From: Hyphomonadaceae bacterium TMED5
GTDB lineage: Bacteria > Pseudomonadota > Alphaproteobacteria > Caulobacterales > Hyphomonadaceae
Reading direction: 5' to 3'
DNA: 64,000 nucleotides
NCBI GenBank assembly: GCA_002173095.1
Contig: NHBK01000008.1
Coordinates: forward strand, 124,001-188,000
Position 1 is the stretch's first letter. Each line of letters begins with the position of its first letter. Below are positions 29,052 through 38,262 of this stretch, one piece after another. Under the pieces are notes generated by a model that saw nothing but the letters and a program-made list of their open reading frames with translations, was not told the origin of the DNA and did not search any database. The position numbers and the translations under genes are program-made.

Positions 29052-30224
29052 TCAGCTTTCGGAGCTCTCTTCCACATTTTCAGAGTCAGATGCTTTAGAC
29101 GTCATCATTTGTCGGGCTGCCGCGGTTACACCTTCCCAACGTCCTTTGGCCGTCGGCTCAACGGAACGAATAACATCATATCTACGACGAATCTGACCTG
29201 CCATACCACTGAGCTTTGGAATGTGCGCATCTTCGACACCGCGCCATAAACGTTCACCCGTACCGGACAATGCAGATCGCATCGTATTAGCTCGGATGGT
29301 GGCCCGCACAACGGGCACCTGATAGCTTGCATAGTATTTCTTATAATGCGCAGCCGAAACACCCAGATCATAGAAGGTCATGCCCCGGGCACAAGCTTCC
29401 GGCATGATGAATTCCTGAAGCAGATTTCCAGCAGAATAGCTCGCAAACTCCGGATCATATGCAGGCACCCATCCGTGTATGGTGCTGGAATTGCCTATAT
29501 TGAATTCCGCCGCAATGAGACGCCCTTCATGCGTTAGCGTGTGCAGATAGCCCCGGCATTCAGGATCGCCCGTGCGCCATATACGCGATAACATCTGTCT
29601 AACCCATTCAGGCTTCAGAACATTGTGCCGCCCGGTACTCAGATACTGGCTTTGCTTCCATTCCAGCAAAAGATCCCAATACGCCTGTTCCTGACTGTCG
29701 AAGTTGAATTCGACCTCGCCTACTTCGCGAACAATTTTGCGAGAGATGCGGCGCATCTTTTTAGTATGGCGCGGATAGAGCGACTTCTGAAGTTCATAAT
29801 AGGCCTCCATCCCGTCACTCAGATCAACGACGAATGTGCCGTCGAACTCACGCGCGTATGGACGGATTTGTCCGGAATAGTCGAAGACGCTGGTCATTCG
29901 GACACAATCCAGACCTACCGTTTTCAGAACATCTTCAAGACAGGCGTCGAACTCTGGAAACACAATCGGACCATGATAATCCGAAAACGGCGCCCCTACC
30001 GGCTCAGCGACACGACCAGCTTTTTGCAGGGGCCAGATCAGAACTGGTTTGCCAGCTTTTCTGTCAACAATCACCCAAACGTCGTCACGCACTTCAGATA
30101 CGACATGCGTGAAGGTTGGGCTGAAAAACGGGCTGGAATAGCCTGGATCCGTGGTAATCAGTTCCCGCCAGGCTGACAGATCTGTTTCCGTCAGCGCCCC
30201 AAATCTTAGCAGTTCAGCAGACAT
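29052..30224 (-). CDS. GNAT/FemAB-like acyltransferase (BioF2/CelD type)
   Basis: The 390-residue protein has a two-lobed GNAT-like fold of the kind annotated as CelD/BcsL or FemAB-related N-acetyltransferase. Supporting segments are LYPRHTKKMRRISRKI, a basic stretch before the acceptor lobe, and LTHEGRLIAAEFNIGN with the C-terminal YDLGVSAAHYKKYYASYQ. Such proteins often act in exopolysaccharide, cellulose or holdfast synthesis; a holdfast HfsK-type role would fit a stalked or prosthecate alphaproteobacterium. That role is inference, since no other holdfast gene is adjacent. It ends in an acidic serine-rich tail. Confidence 0.65.
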   Translation of the reverse strand: MSAELLRFGALTETDLSAWRELITTDPGYSSPFFSPTFTHVVSEVRDDVWVIVDRKAGKPVLIWPLQKAGRVAEPVGAPFSDYHGPIVFPEFDACLEDVLKTVGLDCVRMTSVFDYSGQIRPYAREFDGTFVVDLSDGMEAYYELQKSLYPRHTKKMRRISRKIVREVGEVEFNFDSQEQAYWDLLLEWKQSQYLSTGRHNVLKPEWVRQMLSRIWRTGDPECRGYLHTLTHEGRLIAAEFNIGNSSTIHGWVPAYDPEFASYSAGNLLQEFIMPEACARGMTFYDLGVSAAHYKKYYASYQVPVVRATIRANTMRSALSGTGERLWRGVEDAHIPKLSGMAGQIRRRYDVIRSVEPTAKGRWEGVTAAARQMMTSKASDSENVEESSES

Positions 30225-30288
30225 TGCGTAAAAGCCCTCATTCCCGGGGCAATGTCACACGAAGTGGCTAATGTCTGGATAATCCAGT

Positions 30289-31137
30289 CTATAAACTTTT
30301 CCAGACTCGCCCCTCAGGGCAGCCAGATTCATAGCGTCCACAGAAGTTCAGCGTGAAGAGAACCGTATCGGCCCGACCAATGAGAAGTTCGTAGGGTACG
30401 AAACCGATGCTTGGCTCTCGCCCAGGACGTGAAACAGGGTCACAGCCTGCCCGATCGATCACGCCATTTTCATTCGGCGCACAATGGCCGGTCAGGGCTC
30501 GACCATCTGTTGAGTTGTCCCGGTTATCGCCCATGAAAAAGTAATGCCCCTCGGGAACGACAAAAACCGGCGTTGTACGCGGATTGGCAGCTTGCACGAT
30601 ATCATGAACGATATACGAGACGCCTTCCGGTGTGGTCTCCATCAGCTCGTCGGCATCATAAAGACGGCCACTGCGCGCTTCGTGATAGCTTACCCGGCGA
30701 ACAGGCGACTGCTCCATTGGCTCACCATTTAGAATGATGTGATTATCTACGACCTGGATCGTATCGCCAGGCAGACCAATCAGTCGCTTAATCATGACGC
30801 GGTCGAGATGCGGGTGTCTAAAGACGACAACATCGCCGCGTTCTGGCTCACCACCCATAATTCTGCCTTCACCGTCCGGCAGAAGACGTCCCAGCCCCAG
30901 CGGCACAGAATAGCGGGAATAGCCGTAAGCAAACTTGGAAACCGCCACGCGGTCACCAACCTGAAGGTTTGGCACCATGCTTTCACTTGGAATTGAGCGA
31001 AGCTCATAAAAGAACAGCGAAACGATGAACCAGATCGGGAGAAAAATTGCGATCGTAACGATCAGTTCCCGGAGCTCGCCAAACACTTTAGACTTCAGTG
31101 TCGGACGTTCGCCCTCTTCATTACTCAACTCAGTCAT
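30289..31137 (-). CDS. lepB: Signal peptidase I
   Basis: LepB cleaves signal peptides of exported proteins on the outer face of the inner membrane. One N-terminal transmembrane helix spans about residues 24-46. The catalytic Ser53 is in IPSESMVP and Lys117 is in RVMIKRLIGLPGD; the C-terminal box GDNRDNSTDGR is present. The 282 residues are normal for alphaproteobacteria. The start overlaps the YbjQ-family stop by four bases, so both belong to one transcript. Confidence 0.95.
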   Translation of the reverse strand: MTELSNEEGERPTLKSKVFGELRELIVTIAIFLPIWFIVSLFFYELRSIPSESMVPNLQVGDRVAVSKFAYGYSRYSVPLGLGRLLPDGEGRIMGGEPERGDVVVFRHPHLDRVMIKRLIGLPGDTIQVVDNHIILNGEPMEQSPVRRVSYHEARSGRLYDADELMETTPEGVSYIVHDIVQAANPRTTPVFVVPEGHYFFMGDNRDNSTDGRALTGHCAPNENGVIDRAGCDPVSRPGREPSIGFVPYELLIGRADTVLFTLNFCGRYESGCPEGRVWKSL

Positions 31138-31448
31138 TTAAGCCGTACCGCCGTACCGTATGTCATGATTTCTGACGAGCCCTGCATGATGAGAGACGTC
31201 GTAAACCGGATATTGATGACGGCATCTGCACCCATTCGCTGCGCTTCTTCAACCATACGGTCATAAGATTGCTCGCGGGCCTCAGCCATCAGTTTCGTGT
31301 ATTCGTCAACCTCACCACCGACCAGCGTGCGAAGACCAGCAACAATATCGCGGCCGACAAATCGCGCGCGAACAACATTGCCTTTCGCGATGCCGATAAT
31401 TTCGGATACTTCGCGTCCCGGTACAGTTTCTGTCGTGGTGAGGATCAT
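31134..31448 (-). CDS. YbjQ/UPF0145 family protein
   Basis: This is a 104-residue protein of the UPF0145 (YbjQ, formerly DUF74) family. Supporting segments are MILTTTETVPGREVSEIIGIAKGN, of which GREVSEIIGIAKGNVVRA is the conserved core, and AQRMGADAVINIRFTTS. Members form pentameric rings. A metal-related role has been proposed, but the function is not established. It sits between a small membrane-protein gene and lepB, overlapping lepB by four bases. Confidence 0.88.
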   Translation of the reverse strand: MILTTTETVPGREVSEIIGIAKGNVVRARFVGRDIVAGLRTLVGGEVDEYTKLMAEAREQSYDRMVEEAQRMGADAVINIRFTTSLIMQGSSEIMTYGTAVRLK

Positions 31449-31450
31449 TT

Positions 31451-31711
31451 TCAGCGCTCCACATTTTTGGAGTAATAGTCATCTTCCCGGCTGGAAAGAC
31501 GGTCCATGATTACTCCAATCGCCAGCAAGGCCATACCCAGCCCACCGATGATCGGCAAGGCTCCCCCGACGAGAAAGATCAGCCCCTGAAGAGAAGTTGA
31601 TTGGAGACCAAGGCTCAGAATCTGGAAGATCGCAAGACACATCCATCCCACGAATGAGATACAAACGAGAATAATCCCGATTTTGTAGATTGGTTTGCGT
31701 TCCCGCAGCAT
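31451..31711 (-). CDS. Small two-helix membrane protein of unknown function
   Basis: This 86-residue product has two predicted transmembrane helices, about residues 11-33 and 43-68, and a charged C-terminal tail (DRLSSREDDYYSKNVER). It ends two bases before the YbjQ-family start, so it is the first gene of a three-gene unit with that gene and lepB. I do not recognise the family. Close spacing and good hydrophobic profile support a real gene. Confidence 0.65.
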   Translation of the reverse strand: MLRERKPIYKIGIILVCISFVGWMCLAIFQILSLGLQSTSLQGLIFLVGGALPIIGGLGMALLAIGVIMDRLSSREDDYYSKNVER

Positions 31712-31854
31712 AGCGTCGTCCCCTAAGTCAGGCTTCTATATAGGGTTTCTTGCTCAGACCAAAACTATCCAGCCGAAATGCGCAAGGATTAAGGCCTCCC
31801 ATTTATCGACGATGAGATATTTCCAGCACCTCGCTCATCAGCTAATCAGTTTCG

Positions 31855-32778
31855 ATGAACATTGCCCCCGACGAACTCAGCATTGCCCTGAATCTGCTAG
31901 ATGGCGACGACCTGGTCGGCATGCCGACTGAGACCGTGTACGGCCTCGCCGGAAACGCAGAGAGCGCCGCTGCCGTCGCCAAGATTTATGGCCTGAAAGG
32001 CCGCCCGAGCTTTAATCCTCTCATTGCCCACATCGCTGGAATGGAAATGGCCCAAAAACAGGCTGAGTTTTCAGAGCTCGCTCTGCGGCTCGCTGATGCT
32101 TTCTGGCCCGGCCCGTTAACGCTCGTTCTGACGTCGGCAAAAACCAATACCATTTGCGATCTTGCGCGAGCAGACCTTGATACTCAGGCTCTGCGTTGGC
32201 CTGGACATACCGACGCGCAAACTTTGATACGCGAATTTGGTAGGCCGATCGCTGCGCCCTCCGCAAACAAATCCGGTCGGATCAGTCCCACAACGGCGAG
32301 TCATGTCAGAGGTGAATTTGGTTCTGACCTGAATTTGGTTCTCGACGGTGGAGAATCCGTTCTCGGTCTGGAATCGACCGTCATTGCTGTCCTGAATGAA
32401 ACCGTCACGCTGTTACGCCCCGGAAGCATTCCATCAACGGACATTGAACGCGTGTGCGGAAAATTACAGAGCGCCATACATGATGATCACGCACCGAAAT
32501 CACCGGGGATGCTGTCGCGTCATTATTCGCCAGACGCAAAGGTTCGACTGAATGTGACAGAGCCAGCTCCAGACGAAGCCTTTCTCGCCTTCGGCTCAGA
32601 TCATGAAACCGCAACACTCAATCTATCGCCGTCAGGTGACCTGCAGGAAGCCGCGGCAAACCTGTATGCCATGTTGCGAGAACTGGATGCCTCGTTCAAA
32701 TCTATAGCTATTGCGCCCATTCCCGACACAGGATTGGGTGAAGCCATAAACGACCGTTTGCGCAGAGCGGCCCTTTAA
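31855..32778 (+). CDS. tsaC: L-threonylcarbamoyladenylate synthase (Sua5/YrdC/YciO)
   Basis: This enzyme makes threonylcarbamoyl-AMP from threonine, bicarbonate and ATP for the t6A37 modification of ANN-decoding tRNAs. The YrdC domain (about residues 5-200) has MPTETVYGLAGNA, KIYGLKGRPSFNPL with the Lys/Arg/Ser set, and APSANKSGRISPTTA. A C-terminal Sua5 domain follows, with SPGMLSRHYSP as the linker. At 307 residues it is the long two-domain Sua5 form rather than short TsaC. It is divergent from the YbjQ unit. Confidence 0.93.
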   Translation: MNIAPDELSIALNLLDGDDLVGMPTETVYGLAGNAESAAAVAKIYGLKGRPSFNPLIAHIAGMEMAQKQAEFSELALRLADAFWPGPLTLVLTSAKTNTICDLARADLDTQALRWPGHTDAQTLIREFGRPIAAPSANKSGRISPTTASHVRGEFGSDLNLVLDGGESVLGLESTVIAVLNETVTLLRPGSIPSTDIERVCGKLQSAIHDDHAPKSPGMLSRHYSPDAKVRLNVTEPAPDEAFLAFGSDHETATLNLSPSGDLQEAAANLYAMLRELDASFKSIAIAPIPDTGLGEAINDRLRRAAL

Positions 32779-32807
32779 AGGCATTCTGGAAGGAATACAT
32801 CTGCTCC

Positions 32808-34232
32808 ATGTCTGACAACTCAAAACCCCTTCCACCGGAATTTCTAAACGATATCCGCGAGGCACTTGACGATAAAAGCTGGAGCGATGACCCGCAGGAA
32901 ATAGCGCCGCACCTGGAAGACTGGCGTGGTAATTACTCCGGCCATTCAAAACTGCTTTTAAAACCAGCAAACACAGAAGACGTGGCAAAAGCTGTCTCAA
33001 TCTGCGCGAAACACAAAATCCCTGTCACCCCGCAAGGCGGAAATACAGGCCTCGTTAATGGCGGATTGGCGTACGGAGAGGTTATCCTCTCGCTCAAGCG
33101 CATGACAGAAATTCGAGCAATCGACCCGCTCAATAATTCCATCATTGTCGAAGCAGGCTGCATTCTTGAGAACGTACATGCCGCAGCATCCGGCGATGAT
33201 CGTTTCTTCCCTTTATCGCTGGGTAGCCAGGGCAGTTGCAGCATAGGTGGCTTGATTTCCACCAACGCAGGCGGCGTGGCAGTTCTTCGCTACGGCATGA
33301 TGCGTGACCTCATCCTCGGATTAGAGGTCGTCACACCCGACGGACAAATCTGGTCGGGGCTTCGAGGCTTACGAAAAGACAATACCGGCTATGATCTCAA
33401 ACATTTGTTCGCGGGCGCTGAAGGCACTTTGGGTATCGTCACTGCCGCCTGCCTGAAGCTTTTCCCTGTACCCCGAACAGCTACGGCATGGCTGGCCCTC
33501 TCCACACCAGAAAAGGCCGTGGAATTGCTGTCCCATTTCCGCTCTAAAGCTGGCGACACGGTTACCAGTTTTGAGCTTATGCATAAGCGAGGTGTGGAAC
33601 TGACTGCTCAGGAAATTGAAGGCTGCCGAGATCCAGCTCCTAGCGATGAACCATGGCGTATACTGGTTGAAATCACCTTCGCCGAAGATCAGCTGGCAAA
33701 GGACACGCTTGAAGCAACGCTTGCAGCAGCATTCGAGAAGGGACTTATCGAGGACGGCGTTATTGCCGGCTCATTGGCGCAGGCGGAGGATTTCTGGACA
33801 ATCCGGGAAAGCCTTCCTCTCGTGAAACGCAGCTTTCTGAAATCCGTCAATCACGACATATCCATTCCAGTTTCAAAAATTCCAACATTCTTGGAAGAAA
33901 ACGAAAAGCGCCTCCAGGCAGAATTCGGAAACGTCGAGATATTCGCATTCGGACATTTAGGAGACGGAAATCTCCATTATGCCGTCGCTGAACCGGCCAA
34001 TGCCTCAACCCCGATTGTGCGTCAGAATGCCGAAGCCATCACAGAACGCGTTCACGAGCACGTCACCTCACTTGGCGGCTCCATTTCTGCTGAGCATGGA
34101 ATTGGGCTTTTGAAACGACACGAATTGCCGGACCATAAGAGCAAGGCGGAGCTGGCGATGATGAAAGCGATCAAGCGCGCGCTCGACCCACATAATATCA
34201 TGAATCCGGGACGAATTTTCTCCCTCGATTAA
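32808..34232 (+). CDS. FAD-binding oxidoreductase, D-lactate/D-2-hydroxyglutarate dehydrogenase-like
   Basis: This is a GlcD-family flavoprotein that oxidises a D-2-hydroxyacid. The PCMH-type FAD-binding domain shows TPQGGNTGLVNGG (about residues 75-87) and SLGSQGSCSIGGLISTNAGG. The C-terminal FAD-linked oxidase domain has FAFGHLGDGNLHYAVAEP and AEHGIGLLKRHEL, and ends ALDPHNIMNPGRIF. The 474 residues suit D-2-hydroxyglutarate or D-lactate dehydrogenases; motifs do not separate the two. No partner subunit is adjacent, so electrons probably go to a flavoprotein, a cytochrome or quinone. Confidence 0.82.
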   Translation: MSDNSKPLPPEFLNDIREALDDKSWSDDPQEIAPHLEDWRGNYSGHSKLLLKPANTEDVAKAVSICAKHKIPVTPQGGNTGLVNGGLAYGEVILSLKRMTEIRAIDPLNNSIIVEAGCILENVHAAASGDDRFFPLSLGSQGSCSIGGLISTNAGGVAVLRYGMMRDLILGLEVVTPDGQIWSGLRGLRKDNTGYDLKHLFAGAEGTLGIVTAACLKLFPVPRTATAWLALSTPEKAVELLSHFRSKAGDTVTSFELMHKRGVELTAQEIEGCRDPAPSDEPWRILVEITFAEDQLAKDTLEATLAAAFEKGLIEDGVIAGSLAQAEDFWTIRESLPLVKRSFLKSVNHDISIPVSKIPTFLEENEKRLQAEFGNVEIFAFGHLGDGNLHYAVAEPANASTPIVRQNAEAITERVHEHVTSLGGSISAEHGIGLLKRHELPDHKSKAELAMMKAIKRALDPHNIMNPGRIFSLD

Positions 34233-34326
34233 TGCGCACGCCCGACAAGCAGGGCGAATCATCTCACATCAAACATCAGAACAACCCACCGCTCACAGAG
34301 AGCGGTTACCAGACGGACCGGACCGA

Positions 34327-35109
34327 ATGATTATTCTGCTATCACCTGCCAAGAACCTGAATTTTGAGGCCGAGATACCAGAAATCCCTCATACGGAGCC
34401 ACGCCTTCAGACAGATACCAGTGAACTCCTGAAACGCACGAAAAAGCTATCGCGTCAGGATATTGCATCCCTGATGAAGTTATCCGCCGATCTCTCAGAC
34501 CTGAACTTTGAGAGATATCAGGCGCTATCCAAAGGCCTGCCCGAAGACGAAGCAAAGCCCGCGCTGTACGCTTTCAATGGCGATGTCTATCGCGGATTCG
34601 ATGCGGCAAGTATGTCTGCGAAAACGGCCGAATGGGCACAGGATCACGTGCGTATTCTTTCCGGCCTTTACGGTTTGCTGCGCCCCATGGACCTCATTCA
34701 TCCTTATCGTCTCGAAATGGGTACGCGCCTCGACACAAAGCGCGGCGCCAATTTGTATGAATTCTGGGGCGAAAAGATCACCACACTCATCAATGATGAT
34801 ATGCGCGGCGCCGAAGGTCCTGTGGTCAACCTCGCCTCCAACGAATACTTTTCGTCGGTAAAAAAATCCAAACTGAACCAAAGCGTTATCGACGTCGCCT
34901 TCAAAGAAGAAACAGGTGAAAAGTCAAAGATCATCAGTTTTTACGCCAAATTTGCTCGCGGTCTGATGGCAAGATGGATTTGTGACAACCGGATTACTGA
35001 TCCTGAAGATCTGAAAACTTTCTCAGAAGCTGGATATTCTTTCGCACCTGCAGTAAGTAATTCAAAGCTGCTTACATTCACCAGACCTAGGCCTGATCCT
35101 AAAGCCTGA
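34327..35109 (+). CDS. yaaA: YaaA family peroxide-stress protein
   Basis: YaaA belongs to the DUF328 family and in E. coli limits free intracellular iron under H2O2 stress. The 260-residue product begins MIILLSPAKNLNFE, the family hallmark, and contains YAFNGDVYRGFDA, LSGLYGLLRPMDLIHPYRLEMG and VNLASNEYFSSVK. It ends in SKLLTFTRP. The protein is of normal length. There is no OxyR-type gene next to it. Confidence 0.93.
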   Translation: MIILLSPAKNLNFEAEIPEIPHTEPRLQTDTSELLKRTKKLSRQDIASLMKLSADLSDLNFERYQALSKGLPEDEAKPALYAFNGDVYRGFDAASMSAKTAEWAQDHVRILSGLYGLLRPMDLIHPYRLEMGTRLDTKRGANLYEFWGEKITTLINDDMRGAEGPVVNLASNEYFSSVKKSKLNQSVIDVAFKEETGEKSKIISFYAKFARGLMARWICDNRITDPEDLKTFSEAGYSFAPAVSNSKLLTFTRPRPDPKA

Positions 35110-35176
35110 GTTTCAGTTGGTCGTGGAAACAGCACTTTGACGCGTGCGATCGCGCGGGACGGGACATTCCAGTAAG

Positions 35177-36193
35177 ATGAAAGCTCAGCCTATCAGTCTC
35201 GCCCTTCAGGGCGGCGGAGCCCATGGCGCCTTTACCTGGGGCGTTCTGGACTACCTTCTCGAAGAGGGGTCTCTAGACCTGAAGGCCATTACTGCGACGT
35301 CTGCCGGGGCTATGAATGCGGTTGCGCTGGCTGCTGGCTACGCTGAAGGCGGACATGATGGCGCCCGCGAACTTCTGGAGGCCTTCTGGAGGGATGTTTC
35401 TGAACGCGGCGCCCCGTTGGCAGCCGCCAACACTTTCACACCGGCCTTCGGACCGTTTACCCCATTCGCAATGTTTCAGGCGATCACCAATCTGGCTTCG
35501 CCTTATGATCTAAACCCTTTTGATTACAATCCACTTCAGCAAACTCTTAGAAAGCTGATCGATTTCGACAGACTACGCGCAGAAACAGATATCGATCTGT
35601 TTATTGCGGCAACGAATGTGGAATCTGGTAAAGTCAAAATCTTCAAGACACCGGAAATCACTGAAGAGTCTGTGCTCGCTTCCGCGTGTCTCCCTCAGGT
35701 TTTCAAAGCCATCAACATTGATGACACTCCGCTTTGGGATGGTGGATATGTTGGCAATCCGGCTCTGTTCCCGCTGTTTTATGCTGATGTTCCCAGAGAC
35801 ATTCTTATCGTGCACATCAATCCGATGACGCGAAAAGGTACTCCGAAGACCGCAGCGGCGATCCTTGATCGCCTGAACGAAATCACATTCAATGCCTCGC
35901 TGGTATCCGAGTTACGCTCTATCGCGTTTGTCCAGAAGCTATTGGATGAGAACTGGATGGCAGACAGAGTTCGCTCCCGATATCGCCGCATGTTTGTTCA
36001 TGCCATTCGAGCAGACAAGCAGCTTTCAAAATTGTCGATTGAGACAAAATACGACACAAGCTGGCGCTTTCTAACCGACCTTCGCGACCGTGGCAGAGAT
36101 GCTGCGCAAAGCTGGATTTTAGCGAGCCGCGATCAGGTTGGGAAAACCTCATCGGTGGATATTCAGGAAGAGTTTCTGGAAAGCTTCAGCTAA
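35177..36193 (+). CDS. Patatin-like phospholipase family protein
   Basis: This is a predicted Ser-Asp dyad lipid hydrolase. The oxyanion loop LQGGGAHGAFTWGVLD lies at residues 10-25, the nucleophile Ser42 is in TATSAGAMNA, and the dyad Asp is in LWDGGYVGNPAL near residue 198. I start it at ATG 35177 (MKAQPISLALQ), giving 338 residues; a GTG at 35144 would add eleven residues with no family resemblance. No signal peptide is seen. Substrate and role are unknown. It is convergent with rsmD and overlaps it by a few bases. Confidence 0.85.
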   Translation: MKAQPISLALQGGGAHGAFTWGVLDYLLEEGSLDLKAITATSAGAMNAVALAAGYAEGGHDGARELLEAFWRDVSERGAPLAAANTFTPAFGPFTPFAMFQAITNLASPYDLNPFDYNPLQQTLRKLIDFDRLRAETDIDLFIAATNVESGKVKIFKTPEITEESVLASACLPQVFKAINIDDTPLWDGGYVGNPALFPLFYADVPRDILIVHINPMTRKGTPKTAAAILDRLNEITFNASLVSELRSIAFVQKLLDENWMADRVRSRYRRMFVHAIRADKQLSKLSIETKYDTSWRFLTDLRDRGRDAAQSWILASRDQVGKTSSVDIQEEFLESFS

Positions 36194-36756
36194 GCGACGC
36201 CGTATTGATAGACTGCAACACGGGTCTCACCATATTCACGCTCCGTGACGAGCGACCAGGTTTCAATATTTTGCTCTTCTTCCATCCCTGTTTCAATAAT
36301 GGCGATTGCACCATCTTTGATCCAGCCACCCATTTCGAGTTGACGTAGTGCCGGGGCCACCAACTCCTGGCCATAAGGTGGATCGATGAATACGAGATCA
36401 AACGGTTCGCCAACACCATTCGGCTTCGGCCCCAGATCTGTCGCAGATCGGCGATGAATTCGGGTGTTTCCGAATAGCTGAAAGTTCTCAATATTGCTGC
36501 GGATGATGCCTCGTGCGCCGGCGGCGATCTCCACAAAGAGACAAAACACAGCCCCGCGTGACATAGCTTCGAAACCCAGCGCACCTGAACCCGCGAATAA
36601 ATCGATAACCCGAGCGCCTTCGACAGTTGGAATGTCTGGATTGTGCGCCAGAAGATTGAACACAGACTCACGAACGCGGTCTGTTGTTGGGCGAGTATTC
36701 TTGCCCTCAGGGGCCAGAATTTTGCGTCCTTTAAATTCGCCTGCAACAATTCTCAT
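36190..36756 (-). CDS. rsmD: 16S rRNA (guanine(966)-N(2))-methyltransferase
   Basis: RsmD methylates G966 of 16S rRNA using S-adenosylmethionine. The product starts MRIVAGEFKGRKI at ATG 36756 and has RPTTDRVRESVFN, the SAM-binding loop LFAGSGALGFEAMSRG and the catalytic FIDPPYG motif. Its 188 residues match the family. It overlaps the end of the convergent patatin gene and is divergent from tadA, an arrangement that puts two RNA-modification genes head to head. Confidence 0.94.
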   Translation of the reverse strand: MRIVAGEFKGRKILAPEGKNTRPTTDRVRESVFNLLAHNPDIPTVEGARVIDLFAGSGALGFEAMSRGAVFCLFVEIAAGARGIIRSNIENFQLFGNTRIHRRSATDLGPKPNGVGEPFDLVFIDPPYGQELVAPALRQLEMGGWIKDGAIAIIETGMEEEQNIETWSLVTEREYGETRVAVYQYGVA

Positions 36757-36849
36757 ATTCTGTGTTTCTCTGTATGACACCAATCAGACCGCCCGACATA
36801 CAGCGATCCGCCTTAAAGTCCAGTATTGCCACAGCCAGCAGACCACTCA

Positions 36850-37320
36850 ATGTCCGACCTCGAAGAGAAATACATGCGCCGCGCTATGGCGCTTGCCCAG
36901 GAAGCTGCCGAGTTGGGAGAAGTCCCCGTTGGAGCTGTCTTAGTGGACCCAAAGACTGGAGACATCATAGCTGAAGGCAGGAACGCGCCCATCGAGCTGA
37001 ATGACCCGACTGCGCATGCAGAAATCGTCGCGCTTCGTTCGGGTTCTGATGCCATGCAGAACTACAGACTGACGGGCCTCGACCTCTATACCACGCTCGA
37101 ACCCTGCACCATGTGCGCTGGCGCCATCGCGAATGCGAGAATTCGCAAAGTCATTTTCGCGGCGGAAGACGAAAAAGGCGGCGCAGTCGTCAATGGCGTC
37201 AAATTCTTCGATCAGCCTACATGCCATTGGCATCCCGAAATATCGATGGGCCCCTTTGCCGAAGAGAGTTCCGATATGTTGCGTGAATTTTTCCGGTCCC
37301 GGCGCAAGAAAGCCGACTGA
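36850..37320 (+). CDS. tadA: tRNA-specific adenosine(34) deaminase
   Basis: TadA deaminates the wobble adenosine of tRNA-Arg(ACG) to inosine. The zinc site is intact: TAHAE with His56 and catalytic Glu58, and PCTMC with Cys86 and Cys89. The start ATG 36850 gives MSDLEEKYMRRAMALAQEA and 156 residues, the usual size. The frame extends upstream to 36826 without family sequence. Confidence 0.94.
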   Translation: MSDLEEKYMRRAMALAQEAAELGEVPVGAVLVDPKTGDIIAEGRNAPIELNDPTAHAEIVALRSGSDAMQNYRLTGLDLYTTLEPCTMCAGAIANARIRKVIFAAEDEKGGAVVNGVKFFDQPTCHWHPEISMGPFAEESSDMLREFFRSRRKKAD

Positions 37321-38262
37321 TCAGATCACAGGGGCATCTATCCATTCTGAATAGGCCTTGTAACGAATGCGCATACGTTCCGCTGCATCCTGCGCGGTAC
37401 GCAAAACGAAACGCACCTGCCCGCCGGGCTTTAATTGTCCCAGTTGGAAACGGTCACTCCGAATAACCTGCAGAATATGCGGATATCCGCCCGTCGTCTG
37501 CGCATCCGAAAGTAAGACGAAGGGACGCCCTTCTGGTGGCAACTGAATGGAACCGGGGAAAACGGGCGAGCTGGCTTTAGACCTCGCCTCGTCAGGTGAG
37601 AAATCGAACTCAGGAATAAGCTCAACTCCCATACGGCTTGAGCGCTGACTGATTTGAAACCCATTTTCAAAGACCACTGTCTGGCAGGCCGCATTCAGCT
37701 CAGACCAGTCAGGACCTTCGCAGACTTGTAGCACGGTATTGTCATTGAAATAAGGACGTAATTCCCTCGGCGTCTCTAGCTCTGATGGCTGGTATACCTC
37801 GGACACGTCCAGGCGGTCCCCAGCTTTCAATGCGCGGCCGTCCTTGCCACCAAAACCGCCTGGTAAATAGGTTGATCGAGAGCCAAGAAACTCATCAGCC
37901 TGTAATTGGCCTGAAACGGATAGATAAACGCGGCAACCTGCACGTACCGGCCCAATTGTAAGGCGGTCGCCTGCATTTGCCTTGAGCGTTTTATGTGACG
38001 GCACTCCCTGCCCCGACAGCTTCGTTTCCACCGCTGCCCCGGTGATTGCAAAGCTCATGGGCTGGTTAAAAACAAATTCGGCCCCGCCAAATGTAATCTC
38101 AAGACCGGCCTGATCAGCAGGCGCTGATACCAACTTATTGGCAAGGCTCAACGATAGCGCATCGGCGGGTCCACTGGCTGGCACTCCAAAATGGCGCAAC
38201 CCGGACCGTGCGCGCCCCTGCACCGTCGTCTGAAGGCCGGGATTGATGACGGTTAAACTCAT
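37321..38262 (-). CDS. pxpC: 5-oxoprolinase subunit C (biotin-dependent carboxyltransferase family, KipA-like)
   Basis: PxpC works with PxpA and PxpB to open the ring of 5-oxoproline in an ATP-dependent way, giving glutamate. The 313-residue product has GLQTTVQGRARSGLRHFGVPASGP near its start and PGSIQLPPEGRPFVLLSDAQTTGGYP near residue 240, both conserved. It overlaps the pxpB stop by four bases (ATGA) and is the last gene of the Nramp-pxpA-pxpB-pxpC unit. Confidence 0.93.
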   Translation of the reverse strand: MSLTVINPGLQTTVQGRARSGLRHFGVPASGPADALSLSLANKLVSAPADQAGLEITFGGAEFVFNQPMSFAITGAAVETKLSGQGVPSHKTLKANAGDRLTIGPVRAGCRVYLSVSGQLQADEFLGSRSTYLPGGFGGKDGRALKAGDRLDVSEVYQPSELETPRELRPYFNDNTVLQVCEGPDWSELNAACQTVVFENGFQISQRSSRMGVELIPEFDFSPDEARSKASSPVFPGSIQLPPEGRPFVLLSDAQTTGGYPHILQVIRSDRFQLGQLKPGGQVRFVLRTAQDAAERMRIRYKAYSEWIDAPVI